Of a stretch of DNA of 64,000 bases, positions 46,398 through 57,244 are shown one piece after another; the first letter of the stretch is position 1; the number at the start of each line of letters is the position of its first letter. Under the pieces are notes generated by a model. The model ran no database searches, was not told where the DNA came from, and saw nothing but the letters and a program-made list of their open reading frames with translations. The translations under genes and the position numbers were made by a program. The DNA comes from Cephalopachus bancanus (lineage: Eukaryota; Chordata; Mammalia; Primates; Tarsiidae), in NCBI GenBank assembly GCA_027257055.1, contig JAPVLO010000003.1:8063501-8127500 (forward strand). The letters are read 5' to 3'.

Positions 46398-46700
46398 GCC
46401 GGGCTCAGTGGCTCAGCCTGTAATCCCGCACCTTTGGGAGGCTGAGGTGAGTGGATTGCCTGAGCCCGTGAGTTCGAGACCCGCCTGGGCAATGAGACCT
46501 CATCTCTACAATATATCAAAAAATCAGCCGGGCATGGTAGCGCATGCCAGTAATTCTGGCTACTTGGAAGGCTGAGGCGGAAGGATCGCCGGAGCCCAGC
46601 AGGCTGAGGCTGCGGTGGCCGGGAGTGGCCACTGCACTCCAGTCTGGGCGACAGAGTGAGACTCCAACTCAGAAAAAAAAAAAACCAAAAAAAAAAAAAA
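46398..46700 (+). mobile_element. Alu (dimeric SINE), plus strand, short-linker variant
   Basis: Full-length main-lineage Alu, left arm with GGGCAATGAGACC. The A tail is interrupted (CC) to 46700. Target-site duplication AAGAAAGTGTGTCA (46383-46396) and AAGAAAGCATGTCA (46699-46712). Confidence 0.96.
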
Positions 46701-46794
46701 GAAAGCATGTCATTTCTCTCTTCACCTTTCTAACTGCCATAATATACTTACCTATTCTGTTGTAATGGACATATGAATATCATAATGCTCTGGA

Positions 46795-47080
46795 CATTCT
46801 TGTACAAGTACTGTGGTTCAAAGGTTCCCTGGTTTCCTGGGGTAGAATCTCTGAAAGTGTATTTCTAGGTATAAAAACATGAATATGTTCAATTTGACTA
46901 AAACTGTTTTCAAATAGTTTGCATAAATGTAAACATCCACCAACAGTGAATGAAAATTTCCATTATTCCACATCCTTGCCAACACATGACATTGTCAGTC
47001 AGTTTATTTTAGCATTTCTTATTAATGTGTGATAGTATCCTAACCTGGATGTTTGCATTTTCATGAATCAATGTCTTAAC
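46795..47080 (-). mobile_element. L1M 3' remnant
   Basis: Complement of an old L1: TGTAAACATCCACCAACAGT, CCATTATTCCACATCCTTGC, CAACACATGACATTGTCAGT and TGTTTGCATTTTCATGAATC follow the antisense order. Confidence 0.75.
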
Positions 47081-47091
47081 TAAAATATTGT

Positions 47092-47218
47092 GAAAGATCT
47101 TGAGCCAGAACCACCCAGCTGAACCACAATTGTATCTATGACTCACAGAGACTGGGAGATAATAATATGTGTTGTTCTAAGCCTCTAAGTTTTAGGGTAA
47201 TTTGTAATGCAACAATAA
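47092..47218 (+). mobile_element. MaLR LTR 3' fragment (MLT1-like)
   Basis: GAGCCAGAACCACCCAGCTG, ACTCACAGAGACTGGGAGAT, TGTTGTTCTAAGCCTCTAAG and GGGTAATTTGTAATGCAACA match the 3' end of a MaLR-type LTR. Confidence 0.7.
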
Positions 47219-47309
47219 ATATTTATTTCCTCACTTTTATTTTTCTTCATAGCATTTATTACTATTACAACATATACTTTATTTATTTTGATTGTTGTAT
47301 AATTCTCCA

Positions 47310-47430
47310 TTTCTAGAATGTAAACATTTGAGAGGAAATTCTGTCCATTTTTTCTTCTGAAATATCCTCAGCATCTACAATTACAGTAGCTACCTAATAA
47401 ACATTTGTTTAATAAATAAAATGCCTGCTA
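47310..47430 (+). mobile_element. L2 LINE 3' end
   Basis: GAATGTAAACATTTGAGAGG, CCTCAGCATCTACAATTACA and CTACCTAATAAACATTTGTT are in L2 3'-end order. Confidence 0.5.
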
Positions 47431-47648
47431 GTTATCTAAGTATTGATTTCAAATAGAAAATTGGGTATGCAAATCCAGAGTTACTGGGGAGAGTCATGGG
47501 TGAAGATACAGATTTGGAGGTCTTGGGCACACTGAGGATGTTCTTGGAACTGAATGAGGATACATAGCACTTTGAATAGAAAATGCCATGTGTTCTCATT
47601 AACACCTGTGTAATACTTCAACACTTAGCAAGAAAAACTCCAGCCATA

Positions 47649-47943
47649 GCTGGGCTCGGTGGCTCAGCCTGTAATCCTGCGCCTTTGGGAGGCTGAGGTG
47701 AGTGAATTGCCTGAGCCCGCGGGTTCGAGACCCGCCTGGGCAACTTGGCGAGACCTCATCTCTACAATAAATCAAAAAATCAGCCGGTCGTGGTAGCGCA
47801 TGCCTGCAATTCCGGCTACTTGGAAGGCTGAGGCGGAAGGATCGCCCGAGCCCAGCAGGTCGAGTCTGCGGTGGCCGGGAGCATCCACTGCACTCCAGTC
47901 TAGGTGAGAGTGAGACTCTAACTCAAAAAAAAAAAAAAAAAAA
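47649..47943 (+). mobile_element. Alu (dimeric SINE), plus strand
   Basis: Near-consensus copy of the main lineage (long-linker type, GGGCAACTTGGCGAGACC). Target-site duplication AAAAACTCCAGCCA (47633-47646) and AAAACCTCCAGCCA (47946-47959). Few mutations; probably young. Confidence 0.96.
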
Positions 47944-48039
47944 GGAAAACCTCCAGCCAGTGATGGAGAGAAACAAAAATCAATGATCATAAAGTGACAA
48001 CAAAGAACAAAAAGGAAATAATTAATTACAGAATGTCTG

Positions 48040-48215
48040 CTATTTGAAGTTAGACACTTTAAATACTTTATATAATTTAAAACAACCCTGTGAAGCAGAC
48101 TTCAATATCCACAGTTTATAAAAGAAAACCAAAGGTCTTAGATGCTATGCATTTGCCCTGGGTCATATTGCCAAGAAGTAGTAGAGTTAAGAGATGATTC
48201 CAAATCACACTAGCT
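48040..48215 (-). mobile_element. MIR SINE
   Basis: Complement of MIR: ACAACCCTGTGAAGCAGACT, GCCCTGGGTCATATTGCCAA and GTAGTAGAGTTAAGAGATGA in order. Confidence 0.75.
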
Positions 48216-48850
48216 TTTTCCATTAAATCATTTTTGGAACCAATGTTTAATATTCATCTGTTCTGAAGATGTAGCAATTGTGTTTTCCTTTATACAATCC
48301 TATTCAAATATTTTTCAGATAATATGATATAATCATAAACAGAAAAGTACCGTGACTGCTTAAAGTTATCACTTACAAGCAGAAGGTGAAATGTCACACC
48401 TCAGAAAATATCAGACTCTTACAAAGAGACACTTTGAAGACAGTAGCTATTTGGTTTTCTCACTTACTGTGGTATATTCTGTGACTTTACCTACATGCTA
48501 AAGTACAGATAAGTAAACATCATAAATTTTATTTCGTGAAGGAGAAAGCCCTAGTCATATGTAATGATTATATCATGCTAAAAGTGTAGTCAAGCATGAT
48601 GTTTCTTGGATAACTAGCAATTTAAATTATTAATCATTTAATTGAGAATTAATTACAGAGAAACCTGTGAACAAAGATCATGCTAATATTGTCCTGAAGG
48701 TCTCAATTCTCTAATGGAAAAAAGTTAACCGTTATTTATCATCATAATAAAAACTCATCATATTCCAAGATGTCAATAACAGTGAGATAGAATTTTGATA
48801 TAATATGCTATGAAATTTTCAACTCAGCAATTCTCAATCAAGCATACTTC
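48216..48850. other. No recognised feature
   Basis: AT-rich unassigned sequence. Confidence 0.3.
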
Positions 48851-49034
48851 AAGTGTCCATGCATAACTGACTTTCAAGTGGGAGACAGATTGGCCAAATA
48901 TGTTAGAAATTCCCCTGTGCTGTTTCCAAAATTTATATGGCTGCCCTTGCAGTCATTCTTGAGTCTGTCTAGATCCACCTGCCCAAGGAACTCAGATATG
49001 CCTCTATTTTAGCACATATATAAAATGGGAGGAA
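48851..49034. repeat. Unrecognised paired repeat, copy 1
   Basis: From AAGTGTCCATGCATAAC to AAATGGGAGGAA. Aligns in the same orientation with 51641-51857; shared blocks include GTCCATGCAT, TTAGAAAT, CCTTG and AAGGAACTCAG. Family unknown. Confidence 0.75.
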
Positions 49035-49050
49035 TTTCTGCTTAAAACTT

Positions 49051-49086
49051 ATATATATGTATATATATGTATATACATATATATAT
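49051..49086. repeat. (AT)n-rich simple repeat
   Basis: ATATATATGT units followed by ATATACATATATATAT. Confidence 0.9.
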
Positions 49087-49200
49087 TGCATAGATTGCTA
49101 AATTCAACTTCTCACATAAATTATTATTGCAAAATGCTTTCTATTTCCAGTATATTCTTCTCAAATTTACCAAGTGCATTGCTGTCAAAATTTGTTTTTA

Positions 49201-49484
49201 TTTATTTATTTATTTTGAGTTGAAGTCTCACTCTGTCACCCAGACTGGATGGAGTGCAGTGACATGCTCCTGGCCACCACAGCCTCACCCTGCTGGACTC
49301 CAGCGATCCTTCTGCCTCAGCCTTCCAAGTAACCAGAATTACAGACATGTGCTACCATGCCTGGCTAATTTTTGATTTATTGAAGAGACAAGGTCTTGCC
49401 AAGTTGCCTGGGTGGGTCTCGAACCCTCGGGCTCAGACAATCCACTCGCCTTGGCCTCCCAGGGTGCTGGGATTACAGGCTGAG
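49201..49484 (-). mobile_element. Alu (dimeric SINE), minus strand, 5'-truncated by about 14 bp
   Basis: Complement of a main-lineage Alu, with tail converted to TTTA units (49196-49214). Its 5' head (GCCGGGCTCGGTG) is missing. Perfect 15-bp target duplication CAAAATTTGTTTTTA at 49186-49200 and 49485-49499, so truncation happened at insertion. Confidence 0.95.
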
Positions 49485-49504
49485 CAAAATTTGTTTTTAA
49501 AAAC

Positions 49505-49980
49505 TTAAGTATGATGATGCACAGTATCTGCTCAAAACCCTTCAACAGTTCCCTTTGCCTGCAGGATAAAATCCAAGTTCCTAATGTGGCATAAGCCTGT
49601 CATTGTAAACTCCCTGCCATGTGTTCCAGCTGCATTTCTCATTACTCCTTACCTTGTAATGCATGCTCCAACAATTTCAAACTAACAGTTTCTACTCATA
49701 CAAACCTATACATTTACTCATGCTACCTCCTATACCTAGAACAACTTCTAATGATCTTGCCCCTAGTTTACTGTTGCTTATCCTTTAAGACTCAAGCTGA
49801 ACTCACACTATTCTGGAATCTTTCCTAACCTTTCCAGACCTGGATGCAGAAAAATGCAGTTTGCACATTCTTACCACTCTATTTTGTGATGTTGTAACTA
49901 TTTAATTAGGCATTTATCTCCCTTGCTGATATCCAGAAGCATATGAGCCATCAATTTTTTTTTTTCCTGCTTAGTACTAG
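49505..49980 (+). mobile_element. L2 LINE 3' region
   Basis: AAAACCCTTCAACAGTTCCC, GCAGGATAAAATCCAAGTTC, CATGTGTTCCAGCTGCATTT, TTTAAGACTCAAGCTGAACT and GGCATTTATCTCCCTTGCTG follow L2 order over about 475 bp. Confidence 0.85.
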
Positions 49981-50202
49981 AAGTTTGGGATGTGTTTTTG
50001 ATTCTGGAAACACTAACATTCATTCTTTCTCTCTTCAGAGGGTTTCTGCCAAAAGGGTTAAATATAAAAATAGCAATAACATAATAGGTAATGAAGAATA
50101 AACTTTATTAACACAGTCAATTTTCTATTCTTCCAAATGTAGGGATTCGCGGTAAGGTCTACTAGTGTGAAAGGGTTAGGCCTTGAAAAATGTATGAAAC
50201 TA

Positions 50203-50500
50203 GCCGGGCTCGGTGGCTCAGCCTGTAATCCCGCGCCTTTGGGAGGCTGAGGTGAGTGGATTGCCTGAGGCCGCGGGTTCGAGACCCACATGGGCAACTT
50301 GGCGAGACATCATCTCCACAATAAATCAAAAATTAGCTGGGCGTGGCAGCGCACGCCTGTAGTTCCAGCTACTTGGAAGGCTGAGGCAGAAGGATCGCGG
50401 AGCCCAGCAGGTCGAGGCTACGGTGGCCAGGAGTGGCCACTCACTCCAGTCTGGGCGACGGAGTGAGACTCCAACACACACACACACACACACAAAGACA
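50203..50500 (+). mobile_element. Alu (dimeric SINE), plus strand, tail turned into (CA)n
   Basis: Near-consensus main-lineage Alu. Where others have GAGACTCCAACTC plus A tail, this ends CCAACACACACA followed by about ten CA units and AAAGACA. Perfect 16-bp target duplication GAAAAATGTATGAAAC at 50185-50200 and 50501-50516. Confidence 0.96.
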
Positions 50501-50516
50501 GAAAAATGTATGAAAC

Positions 50517-50699
50517 CTTCTTGAATTAATTTTTCTTAATCTGAAATGGCCATCAATATGGATGAGGATGAGACCCACTTTACTACTTTAGTTGCTGACA
50601 GAACACAGAAAGCCTGCTGAGGTAAGCCTCTCTAGGTACACTTACCAAATAGACATAAGGAGTACAAGAGGAAAGTGAAACTTGAGACCCTATATGAGG
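50517..50699. other. No recognised feature
   Basis: Short unassigned interval before the mariner-like copy. Confidence 0.3.
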
Positions 50700-51235
50700 A
50701 AGAACTCCCCCAAAAAGAACTTATTTTTTGGAGGGCCAGTAATAAAGGCTTCCCCTGCTAGGTAAGTGTTCCAGGAACCCACTGGCATTCGTGTACCAGC
50801 TAGCATTGTTGTGTAAGGCTTCAGTGATTTCCTTTTTTTTTTTTTTTTAGACTCTTTCAGTATTTTCCCATTTTATGATGTGTGATTTATGAGTGCATCT
50901 GCCCACATCATGCTGAGTATTCAGTAGTTTTTTGTACAAAAATGGCATGATCCCAGTAACCTATCCTCTTTGTTCACCTGATCTCGCCCCAAGCAACTTT
51001 TTGTTTGTTTCCCTAGATGAAAGAAGTCCTCAAAAAATTTTGCTGATGTGGAGGAGGTGAAACAAAAAGCGGCAGAAGCACTAAAAGACATCAAAATTGA
51101 TGATTCAAAAATTGTTTTGAGCAGTGGAAAAAGTATCCTGACAGATGTATTCCATCAAACAGAGAGTACTTTGAAGGTGACTGAAGTTTAAACATGTAAG
51201 AATAAATACACAATTTTTAATAAATAAATTCCATT
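50700..51235 (+). mobile_element. Mariner-like DNA transposon, copy 1
   Basis: Collinear with the element at 57245-57780 from CTTATTTTTTGGAGGGCC through CCAGCTAGCATTGTTGTGTA to the 3' end GTAAGAATAAATACACAATT. The 3' half carries the C-terminal part of a mariner-type transposase (CSPDLAPSNF, then a VEEVKQK-like segment), broken by stops. A T run at 50831-50848 interrupts it. The N-terminal DNA-binding domain is absent. Confidence 0.8.
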
Positions 51236-51474
51236 TTGGGGGTCCCCCCTTCCATTTTACCTACCCTAGTAAAAAGAGTCCCAGTGAATGTCTCAGACTT
51301 TGACCAGTTTAGTAATTTTGTGCCTCTTAGGAAGGTTCTAGAATGATGGTTAAACAAGTGACCATGCGAGTTTCCTGTTGTTTTCTAATTTACAAATTTA
51401 TCAATTTTCATAAAAATTTAGAATATTCAGAGTTTCTCATACATATCATGCAATCTTCAGCAAAACTCAGTTGT
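51236..51474. other. No recognised feature
   Basis: Unassigned sequence after the mariner-like copy. Confidence 0.3.
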
Positions 51475-51605
51475 TAAACATTAATGTCTCCTTACAGCTA
51501 AGAAACTTGAGGATGATAAATGTGAAATAATTAGCCATGGTCATAAAGCTAATGAGCAGCAGAATCAGGACAAGGCCTCAGGTCTTCAGAATGTGAAACT
51601 ATGGT
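51475..51605 (-). mobile_element. MIR SINE remnant
   Basis: Complement of MIR: AGCTAAGAAACTTGAGGATG, GCCATGGTCATAAAGCTAAT and GAGCAGCAGAATCAGGAC. Confidence 0.65.
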
Positions 51606-51640
51606 ATTGTCAATGGATTTATCTACAACAGAGAATGCGT

Positions 51641-51857
51641 CAAATGTCCATGCATGAGCAATTCTCAACTGGGTGACAGAAAGACTAAATATATTAGAAA
51701 TACCTCTGCAGTGTTTTCAAAATTTTGAACACTGTCCTTGTAGCTATTGTCAAGACTTCCCAGATATCCTGCTCCAGCTGCCTAAGGAACTCAGCTACAC
51801 TTCTATTTTGAAAAGTCCACGTGTGTGCAGCACATGTATGTGTAAAGTGGAAGAAAA
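51641..51857. repeat. Unrecognised paired repeat, copy 2
   Basis: From CAAATGTCCATGCATGAG to AAGTGGAAGAAA; diverged partner of 48851-49034. A 62-codon frame (51673-51861) crosses it, but copy 1 does not keep the frame, so coding is unlikely. Confidence 0.75.
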
Positions 51858-52092
51858 ATGAAAGTACGTGAAAACAAATAGTCCCTCAAGGCTCTTTGTT
51901 TTTGTATGCCTGTATGTCAGAATCCTAGATACATCCTAGTTATTTCAACCCACAATTTAAACAAGTCCCTACCTGTCTGTAGGACTAAAAGATTGAGTAT
52001 AAAATGGTATCTCAATGAGGGACTGAGATTTTCTTAGGAAAATTTCTAAAACAGAAAATCTGTTTCCTAGGGACTGAGATTTCCATAGAGAA
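51858..52092. other. No recognised feature; short local duplication
   Basis: GGGACTGAGATTT occurs at about 52019 and 52071, with similar following bases, suggesting a tandem duplication of about 52 bp. Confidence 0.45.
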
Positions 52093-52094
52093 TT

Positions 52095-52945
52095 TCTTTT
52101 TTTTTTTATTTTTTTTTATTTTAAAGATGTGGGTACAATTCAGTGTTATGTATACAAATTTTCATTATGTAGGTACCCTTGTTGATGAGGTGTGGCCTCC
52201 CTTCCCCTGGCAGACTTCCACTACTGCCAATCCTGCTTACCACCACCGCCACCATCCACCCCCAGCCCTGACAGTTTCCCGCTACTGCCAATCCTTTTCT
52301 TATAGTATTACAATAATTGTTCAAGTTCTGCTCATGAGTGAGAACATGTGATACTCAGTTCTTTTTTTCTGTGATATATCACTCAGTATTATAGACTCTA
52401 AGTCCATTCAGATTACTGTAAAGTTCATGATTTTGTTCTTCTTTATGGCTGCATAATATTCCATCACGTATATGTATCACATTTTTTTAATCCAGTCCTC
52501 TTTTGATTGGCAGCACAGTTGGTTCCATGTTCTTGCTACTGTGAACAATGCTGCGATAAACATAGTGTGCTGGTATCTTTTTTTATAGAGTGATTTGAGT
52601 TCTTCTGGGTATATTCCCGGTAGGGGAATTGCAGGGTCATATGGTAGGTTGATTTTTAGATCTTTTAGGAATCGCCACACTGTTTTCCATAGAGGCTGTA
52701 CTAGTTTACACTCCCACCAACAGTGTAGAAGTGTTCCCTTTTCACCACATCCTCTCCAGCATCTGTTATTTTTTGAGTTTTTGATGATAGCTATCCTGAC
52801 TGGACTTTGGTGGTATCTTAATGTAGTTTTAATTTGCATTTCTTTGATGACTAGTGAGGCTGAGCATTTTTTCATGTATCTGCTGGCTGCTCATATGTCT
52901 TCTTTTGATAAGTGTCTATTCATATATTTTGCCTACTTTGTAATG
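52095..52945 (-). mobile_element. L1 retrotransposon 3' end (5'-truncated), minus strand
   Basis: A T-rich run (52088-52121) marks the A tail. The complement of the 3' UTR (ACATCTTTAAAATAAAA end) and ORF2 C-terminus follows to about 52945. The 3' UTR contains the poly-purine type segment (complement 52235-52265). No clear target duplication found. Same young subfamily as 4480-6653. Confidence 0.9.
52477..52875 (-). pseudogene. L1 ORF2 C-terminal remnant
   Basis: A 132-residue open stretch of the ORF2p C-terminal region with the cysteine motif [14 protein letters not shown] and the following [13 protein letters not shown] segment. RT and endonuclease are missing by 5' truncation, so it is not functional. 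It is the most intact ORF2 piece of the young L1 type after 5547-6215. Confidence 0.88.
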
Positions 52946-54290
52946 GGGCTGAAAAGAGTAAGTTTTAACAAAGTTGAGCTTCAAGGAAAAAAAGTCTTGC
53001 CATTTTTGCCAATCTCAAGATTTAACCTCAAACGAATAGGAAAAGTGAGATTCAAGGCTTCTTTCAGGTAGCTTATCCTGGCCCACTGGGGCATGACAGA
53101 TTCCAGAAACTCAGAGTGGAGATTCTTTCCGTAACTAAAACATATCTTTGAGGTGAGAATTTCCCTTCTCTTGTAGGGACTTGAGTGTAGAAAACATAAT
53201 GTATTAGACTGTTCCATAGCTGACAACAACCTCCAAGTCATTTTATAAAAAAAGTGTTAAAATTAGAACGTGAATAGTTTAGAAAGTCAGTGAAATATGT
53301 AACGTTGTTTTGAAATATTTCCACCAAAAATGAGTAAGATTTTTTTTAACTGTCACTTGAAAGGGACCATTACATTTATTGCAAAATATGTTTTGTAAGA
53401 CACTTAATTCTGTGATATGCTAGATAAACAGATATAAAAATAATGGGAAAACTTCTTTAATAGTCTCCACCTCAGGTTTGTGATACTCAGATCCGCATGG
53501 TCATTATTCTGACATAAATATGTTGAAGTACTCGAGAAACATGTAGCTTGTTAAAAACAAGTGTGAACTGCCAGTCTTCTAACCTACCTACAAGACTTCT
53601 TCTCCCATGGAATTCAGTGCTGTCATCAAATATCCACCCATTTGTTTGTCAGGGTGTGCTTTTTGCTACTTCTCAACCCCTGATAGAGAAGTTAGATAAG
53701 TTCTAGAGAAAAAAAAAGTTTAAAGTCACAAACTGGTATAAAACAAATAAAAAACTCTAAAAATTAGAGCCACAATTTACATTAAATTAGCAAATGAGGC
53801 TAGAAATTAGGGCCACAGAGGAATCATCTAAACAGTCATAGTTCTTTTTCTGTAGCACCAAATAGCACCTACATGTCAAGAAGTAAATTAGCCAGTGAAA
53901 GAAAATAAAAGTCACATAAATGTAGGGGAGTTTATAGAACTTTGCCAGTGTTATAAAGAAACATTTACTTTAAGACTTAATGTTTTCATTCAGGGTTATC
54001 CTAATGTTTTTAGACCTTCAAAGTTCATTACTAAAAAGACATGTGACAGGATTATAGTGTTATTCTTCTGGGCCCTCCCCCCTTCTTTCTTGGAAAAACA
54101 CTGGGTTTTATTTCCTTTTCTCCAGTCCATTTTTGGAACAGAAATAAAGATTCAAATCTCATAGACTTATCTGAAAAGATGGTTTATATCTCCTCCCAGA
54201 AATGATGTAAGGTTAGGCCTAAAGAAAGAAGAGAGGAAGGAAAAGTGGTAACTTATAGAGGACATGAGTAAAAGAATAAAGAAGACTCTT
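52946..54290. other. No recognised gene
   Basis: AT-rich unassigned DNA. Frames at 52981-53241 and 53895-54164 have no recognised domain. Confidence 0.35.
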
Positions 54291-54296
54291 CTAGAA

Positions 54297-54500
54297 CAGA
54301 GTTTCTCAAACTGAGTTCTCTAGAAACCTAAGGTTCCACAAAATGTCACTAGGGGTTTCTTGAGAGATTGTGACTGAAAAGAGAAATTAAATATGGTTTT
54401 TGGAACTTTGTGCTCTGTATAATGCTAATATTTACAGTGGTGGACAGTCACCAAACAGCCTAATTGGTAATATGATTAGATGTCTTTTAGCCGTAAATAG
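54297..54500 (+). mobile_element. Possible hAT-type DNA transposon remnant
   Basis: AGAGTTTCTCAAACTGAGTT, CTAAGGTTCCACAAAATGTC and TAGGGGTTTCTTGAGAGATT resemble Charlie-type nonautonomous elements; family uncertain. Confidence 0.4.
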
Positions 54501-54649
54501 CAGAGTGCAGAAGAATTGTCTTAACTTGATTGAGTAAATTCTCAGTTTTTGACACAAGATAGGGGAGGTCAATAATAGTTGATGAGCATAGGATTACACT
54601 GAGGGGAGGATAGCAGACCAATTGATATCAGCCTCTCGTTTCCAAGACA

Positions 54650-55200
54650 TGTTCATCAGTCTTCTCCGAAGCCATATTGATTAGGTCCTCCAGGTGCAGG
54701 TGCCAGATGGAGTTAAAATAAAAGAGATTTATTGAGGGAAATGCCTATGAAAGATACAGAAAAAAGCAGAGGTAGGCTTGGAAAGCCTTTAGACTGGAAT
54801 GTTGATCTAACATCTATATATGGAGATGGGAAGAAATGAAAATCAGATAGAAAGATTTTAAGAAGACAGTGCAGTTTGGTGAAAGTGTCAGGCAGTCAAA
54901 GAGGGAACTCTGTCACAAAGATAGCCCATAAAGGTGTGTCTTATGGGATATAAATTGTCAGACTGTATTACTCTGCCATGCTCAGTCAATCACAGGATAC
55001 TGCCCAGGAAAAGTACTGTCTTTGTTCAAACACTAAATGTAGTGTCTTCATAGCTAATCAGCAAGACTTTTCTTGAAGGGAGGTCTGGGCAGCATACCTC
55101 CATGGATACCACATTCCATACCATGTGCTGCATGATAAATTAACTTTTCCATAAACATTTGGGTTACAGGTCCCAGTTGGCCACTCTTCCTGAAGAGAAA
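54650..55200 (-). mobile_element. Candidate 3' LTR of the ERVL-like provirus
   Basis: On the minus strand this ends with a polyadenylation-type block (complement of AGAGATTTATTGAGGG at 54724-54739, i.e. CCCTCAATAAATCTCT) followed by a short U5-like end. It lies downstream of the ERVL pol remnant, where a 3' LTR would be. Boundaries and family were not determined, and no 5' partner was found. Confidence 0.35.
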
Positions 55201-56338
55201 CTTAGAAAAGGTAGACCCATGGGATAAAGCCCAGCAGTTGGGCCACTTTCTCTACTATCCATCCTAAGTATCCATTCTGTGCTTGTCTCAGTGGCTTAAC
55301 TGATGATGTGACTCAAACCCTTATTTTTTAAGTAACTGTATCTTTCTAAGGACACACTTGGCTGTGTTTGTCTACCCATAGTCACAATTAGGCAACGGAG
55401 TACTGAAAAGCACCCACGCAAATCATCTGGGTTCTTCATGTGTTCCTCCCTACCCCCACTGTTTAAATAATTCTCACATTTAGAGTCTGTTTCCATATGC
55501 CCATAGAATATATTTTCACCAGACCTCCTCATGTCTGATCTTCCCATCCTTTTCCTTTCAGGCTCCCAAACAGTTGACCAGTCCATTAATCCCTGTTCAA
55601 ATTGCTGTATTTAGTCGCACCTAAGGGCACTTCTCCTTCCACACAGAGGTGATGATCAGGTAAAACACTTGAATCTTTGCCCATTGGGAGTTTTTTTCCT
55701 AATAACTATTTCAAGGCTTCCCCTGAATGTGGCTATATCACATTTTAAGACTATACCCAGAAATCAAGCTGATCCATCTCTTTTCTCCTTCCTTTATGTG
55801 GTCAAAAATATAAGCTGAGGGAGGAGCACTGATGCAACTTTGTTAGATGACATGAGTGTCTGGACTAACTTCTCTTGCAGCTTATTGGAAGTTTTTTATG
55901 CCTGCTTGAGCTTAAACACAGTATCACAGTATCATTTTCATTTTATACTGTACTGCTGCTGACTATTAGCCTGGCAGATCTGACAGCATCCAACTCATAA
56001 TGGACAGCTCTGAATGCATAGTCATTTAGTGTCTCATGGTCAAGTGTTCCATCTCTACAAGACTATGCCAGAAATTATTCATAAGAAATACATAATTCTC
56101 CACTGAAAAAAGCTTGTGCTTATTCCAGGATCCCAGGGCCCTGTGTTGTGATTCTCCCACTGAGATTTGCCAAAACCCTCACTTACATTACTGACACCTC
56201 CATTATTGTAGTTTTTTCCAGATCATATGGCCCAAGTGGAAGTGTTGCTTCTACCACTGCCTAGAACTACTGCAGCATCCTGTTCTGCTGCAGCTCCTTT
56301 CAGAGTTAGAAGCTTTTCCAAATACCTCATATACAAAC

Positions 56339-56692
56339 TGCTATGGTCTGAATGTTTTCCTCCAAAATTCATATGTTCAAATCCTATCCTTAAGGTGATG
56401 GAATTAGGAGGTGGGGATTTAGGAGTGGTGATTCAGTGATGAGGTTAGTTCCCTTATAAATGGGATTAATGCCTCTATAAAACAGACTCCAGAGAGCTAG
56501 TGTCTACCATGTAATGACTCAGCAAGGAGGTGTCAACTATGAACCAGGAAATGGTCCCTCACCTGAAACCAAACCTGTCAGTACATTGATTTTGGACTTC
56601 CCAGCCTCCAGAATTGTGAGAATAATTTTCAGTTGTTTATAAGCCACTTCACTTATGGTATTTTATTATAGCATCCCAAATGAACTAAGACA
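56339..56692 (+). mobile_element. MLT1-type MaLR solo LTR
   Basis: Starts TGCTATGGTCTGAATG and ends GAACTAAGACA, with CAAAATTCATATGTTCAAAT, TTATAAATGGGATTAATGCC, CTATGAACCAGGAAATGG and TTGTTTATAAGCCACTTCAC between, the full order of an MLT1/MST-like LTR of about 350 bp. It interrupts the ERVL pol remnant. Frames within it are not genes. Confidence 0.9.
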
Positions 56693-56943
56693 TAACATGA
56701 TGCATTTTTCCTCAGTACAGATTGTGTTTCCTCCAGAATCCAAAAGTGCCTACTGGGCATTGTGCTTTCTTCTTAGCAATAGAAAATGCAAGGGACGGAA
56801 AGATGTCTTTTAACTCTGGAGGGGTGTTCTGGCACAACCCATACTACCAGACCCTTAACATTTTCCCAACTATCAGGTCCCTGAATCATTGCATGGCAAT
56901 TTTATCTCCCTTCATGTAAAACACATAAGTCTTACCAAAGCTT

Positions 56944-57192
56944 CTAGCATGTTAGCCACCGAATGTGACTGCTTTGCATCACAGTCAACATGATGTCATC
57001 AATATAATGGACCAATGTGATATTTTGCAGTATGTCTAAACAGTCCAGATCTCTTCTAAGTATATTAGGACAGAGAACAGGAGAGTAGATATAGTTGTGA
57101 AGCAAAACAGCGAATTCACTTTCTTGTCTATTACACATGAATACAAACTGGTTGTGATAGATAATAATGCATTTGCAAATCGGTGGCTGCAT
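56944..57192 (-). pseudogene. ERVL pol remnant: reverse-transcriptase catalytic region
   Basis: An 82-codon minus-strand frame with the RT catalytic motif YIDDIM (coded by 56989-57006) preceded by LPQN-like LQNITLVH and by a SPVLCPNILRRDL segment, as in ERVL/HERV-L pol. It is the only long open piece of the RT; flanking pol is interrupted by stops, the MLT1 LTR and the mariner-like insertion. A broken relic. Confidence 0.82.
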
Positions 57193-57244
57193 ATCATGTT
57201 CCTGAAGCCATCATAATCTACTTTAGCAAAGAAACCACATATAA

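Noticed and set aside
52595..53071. 158-codon plus-strand frame
   Set aside because: Antisense shadow of the L1 ORF2 remnant at 52477-52875 extended into flanking DNA.
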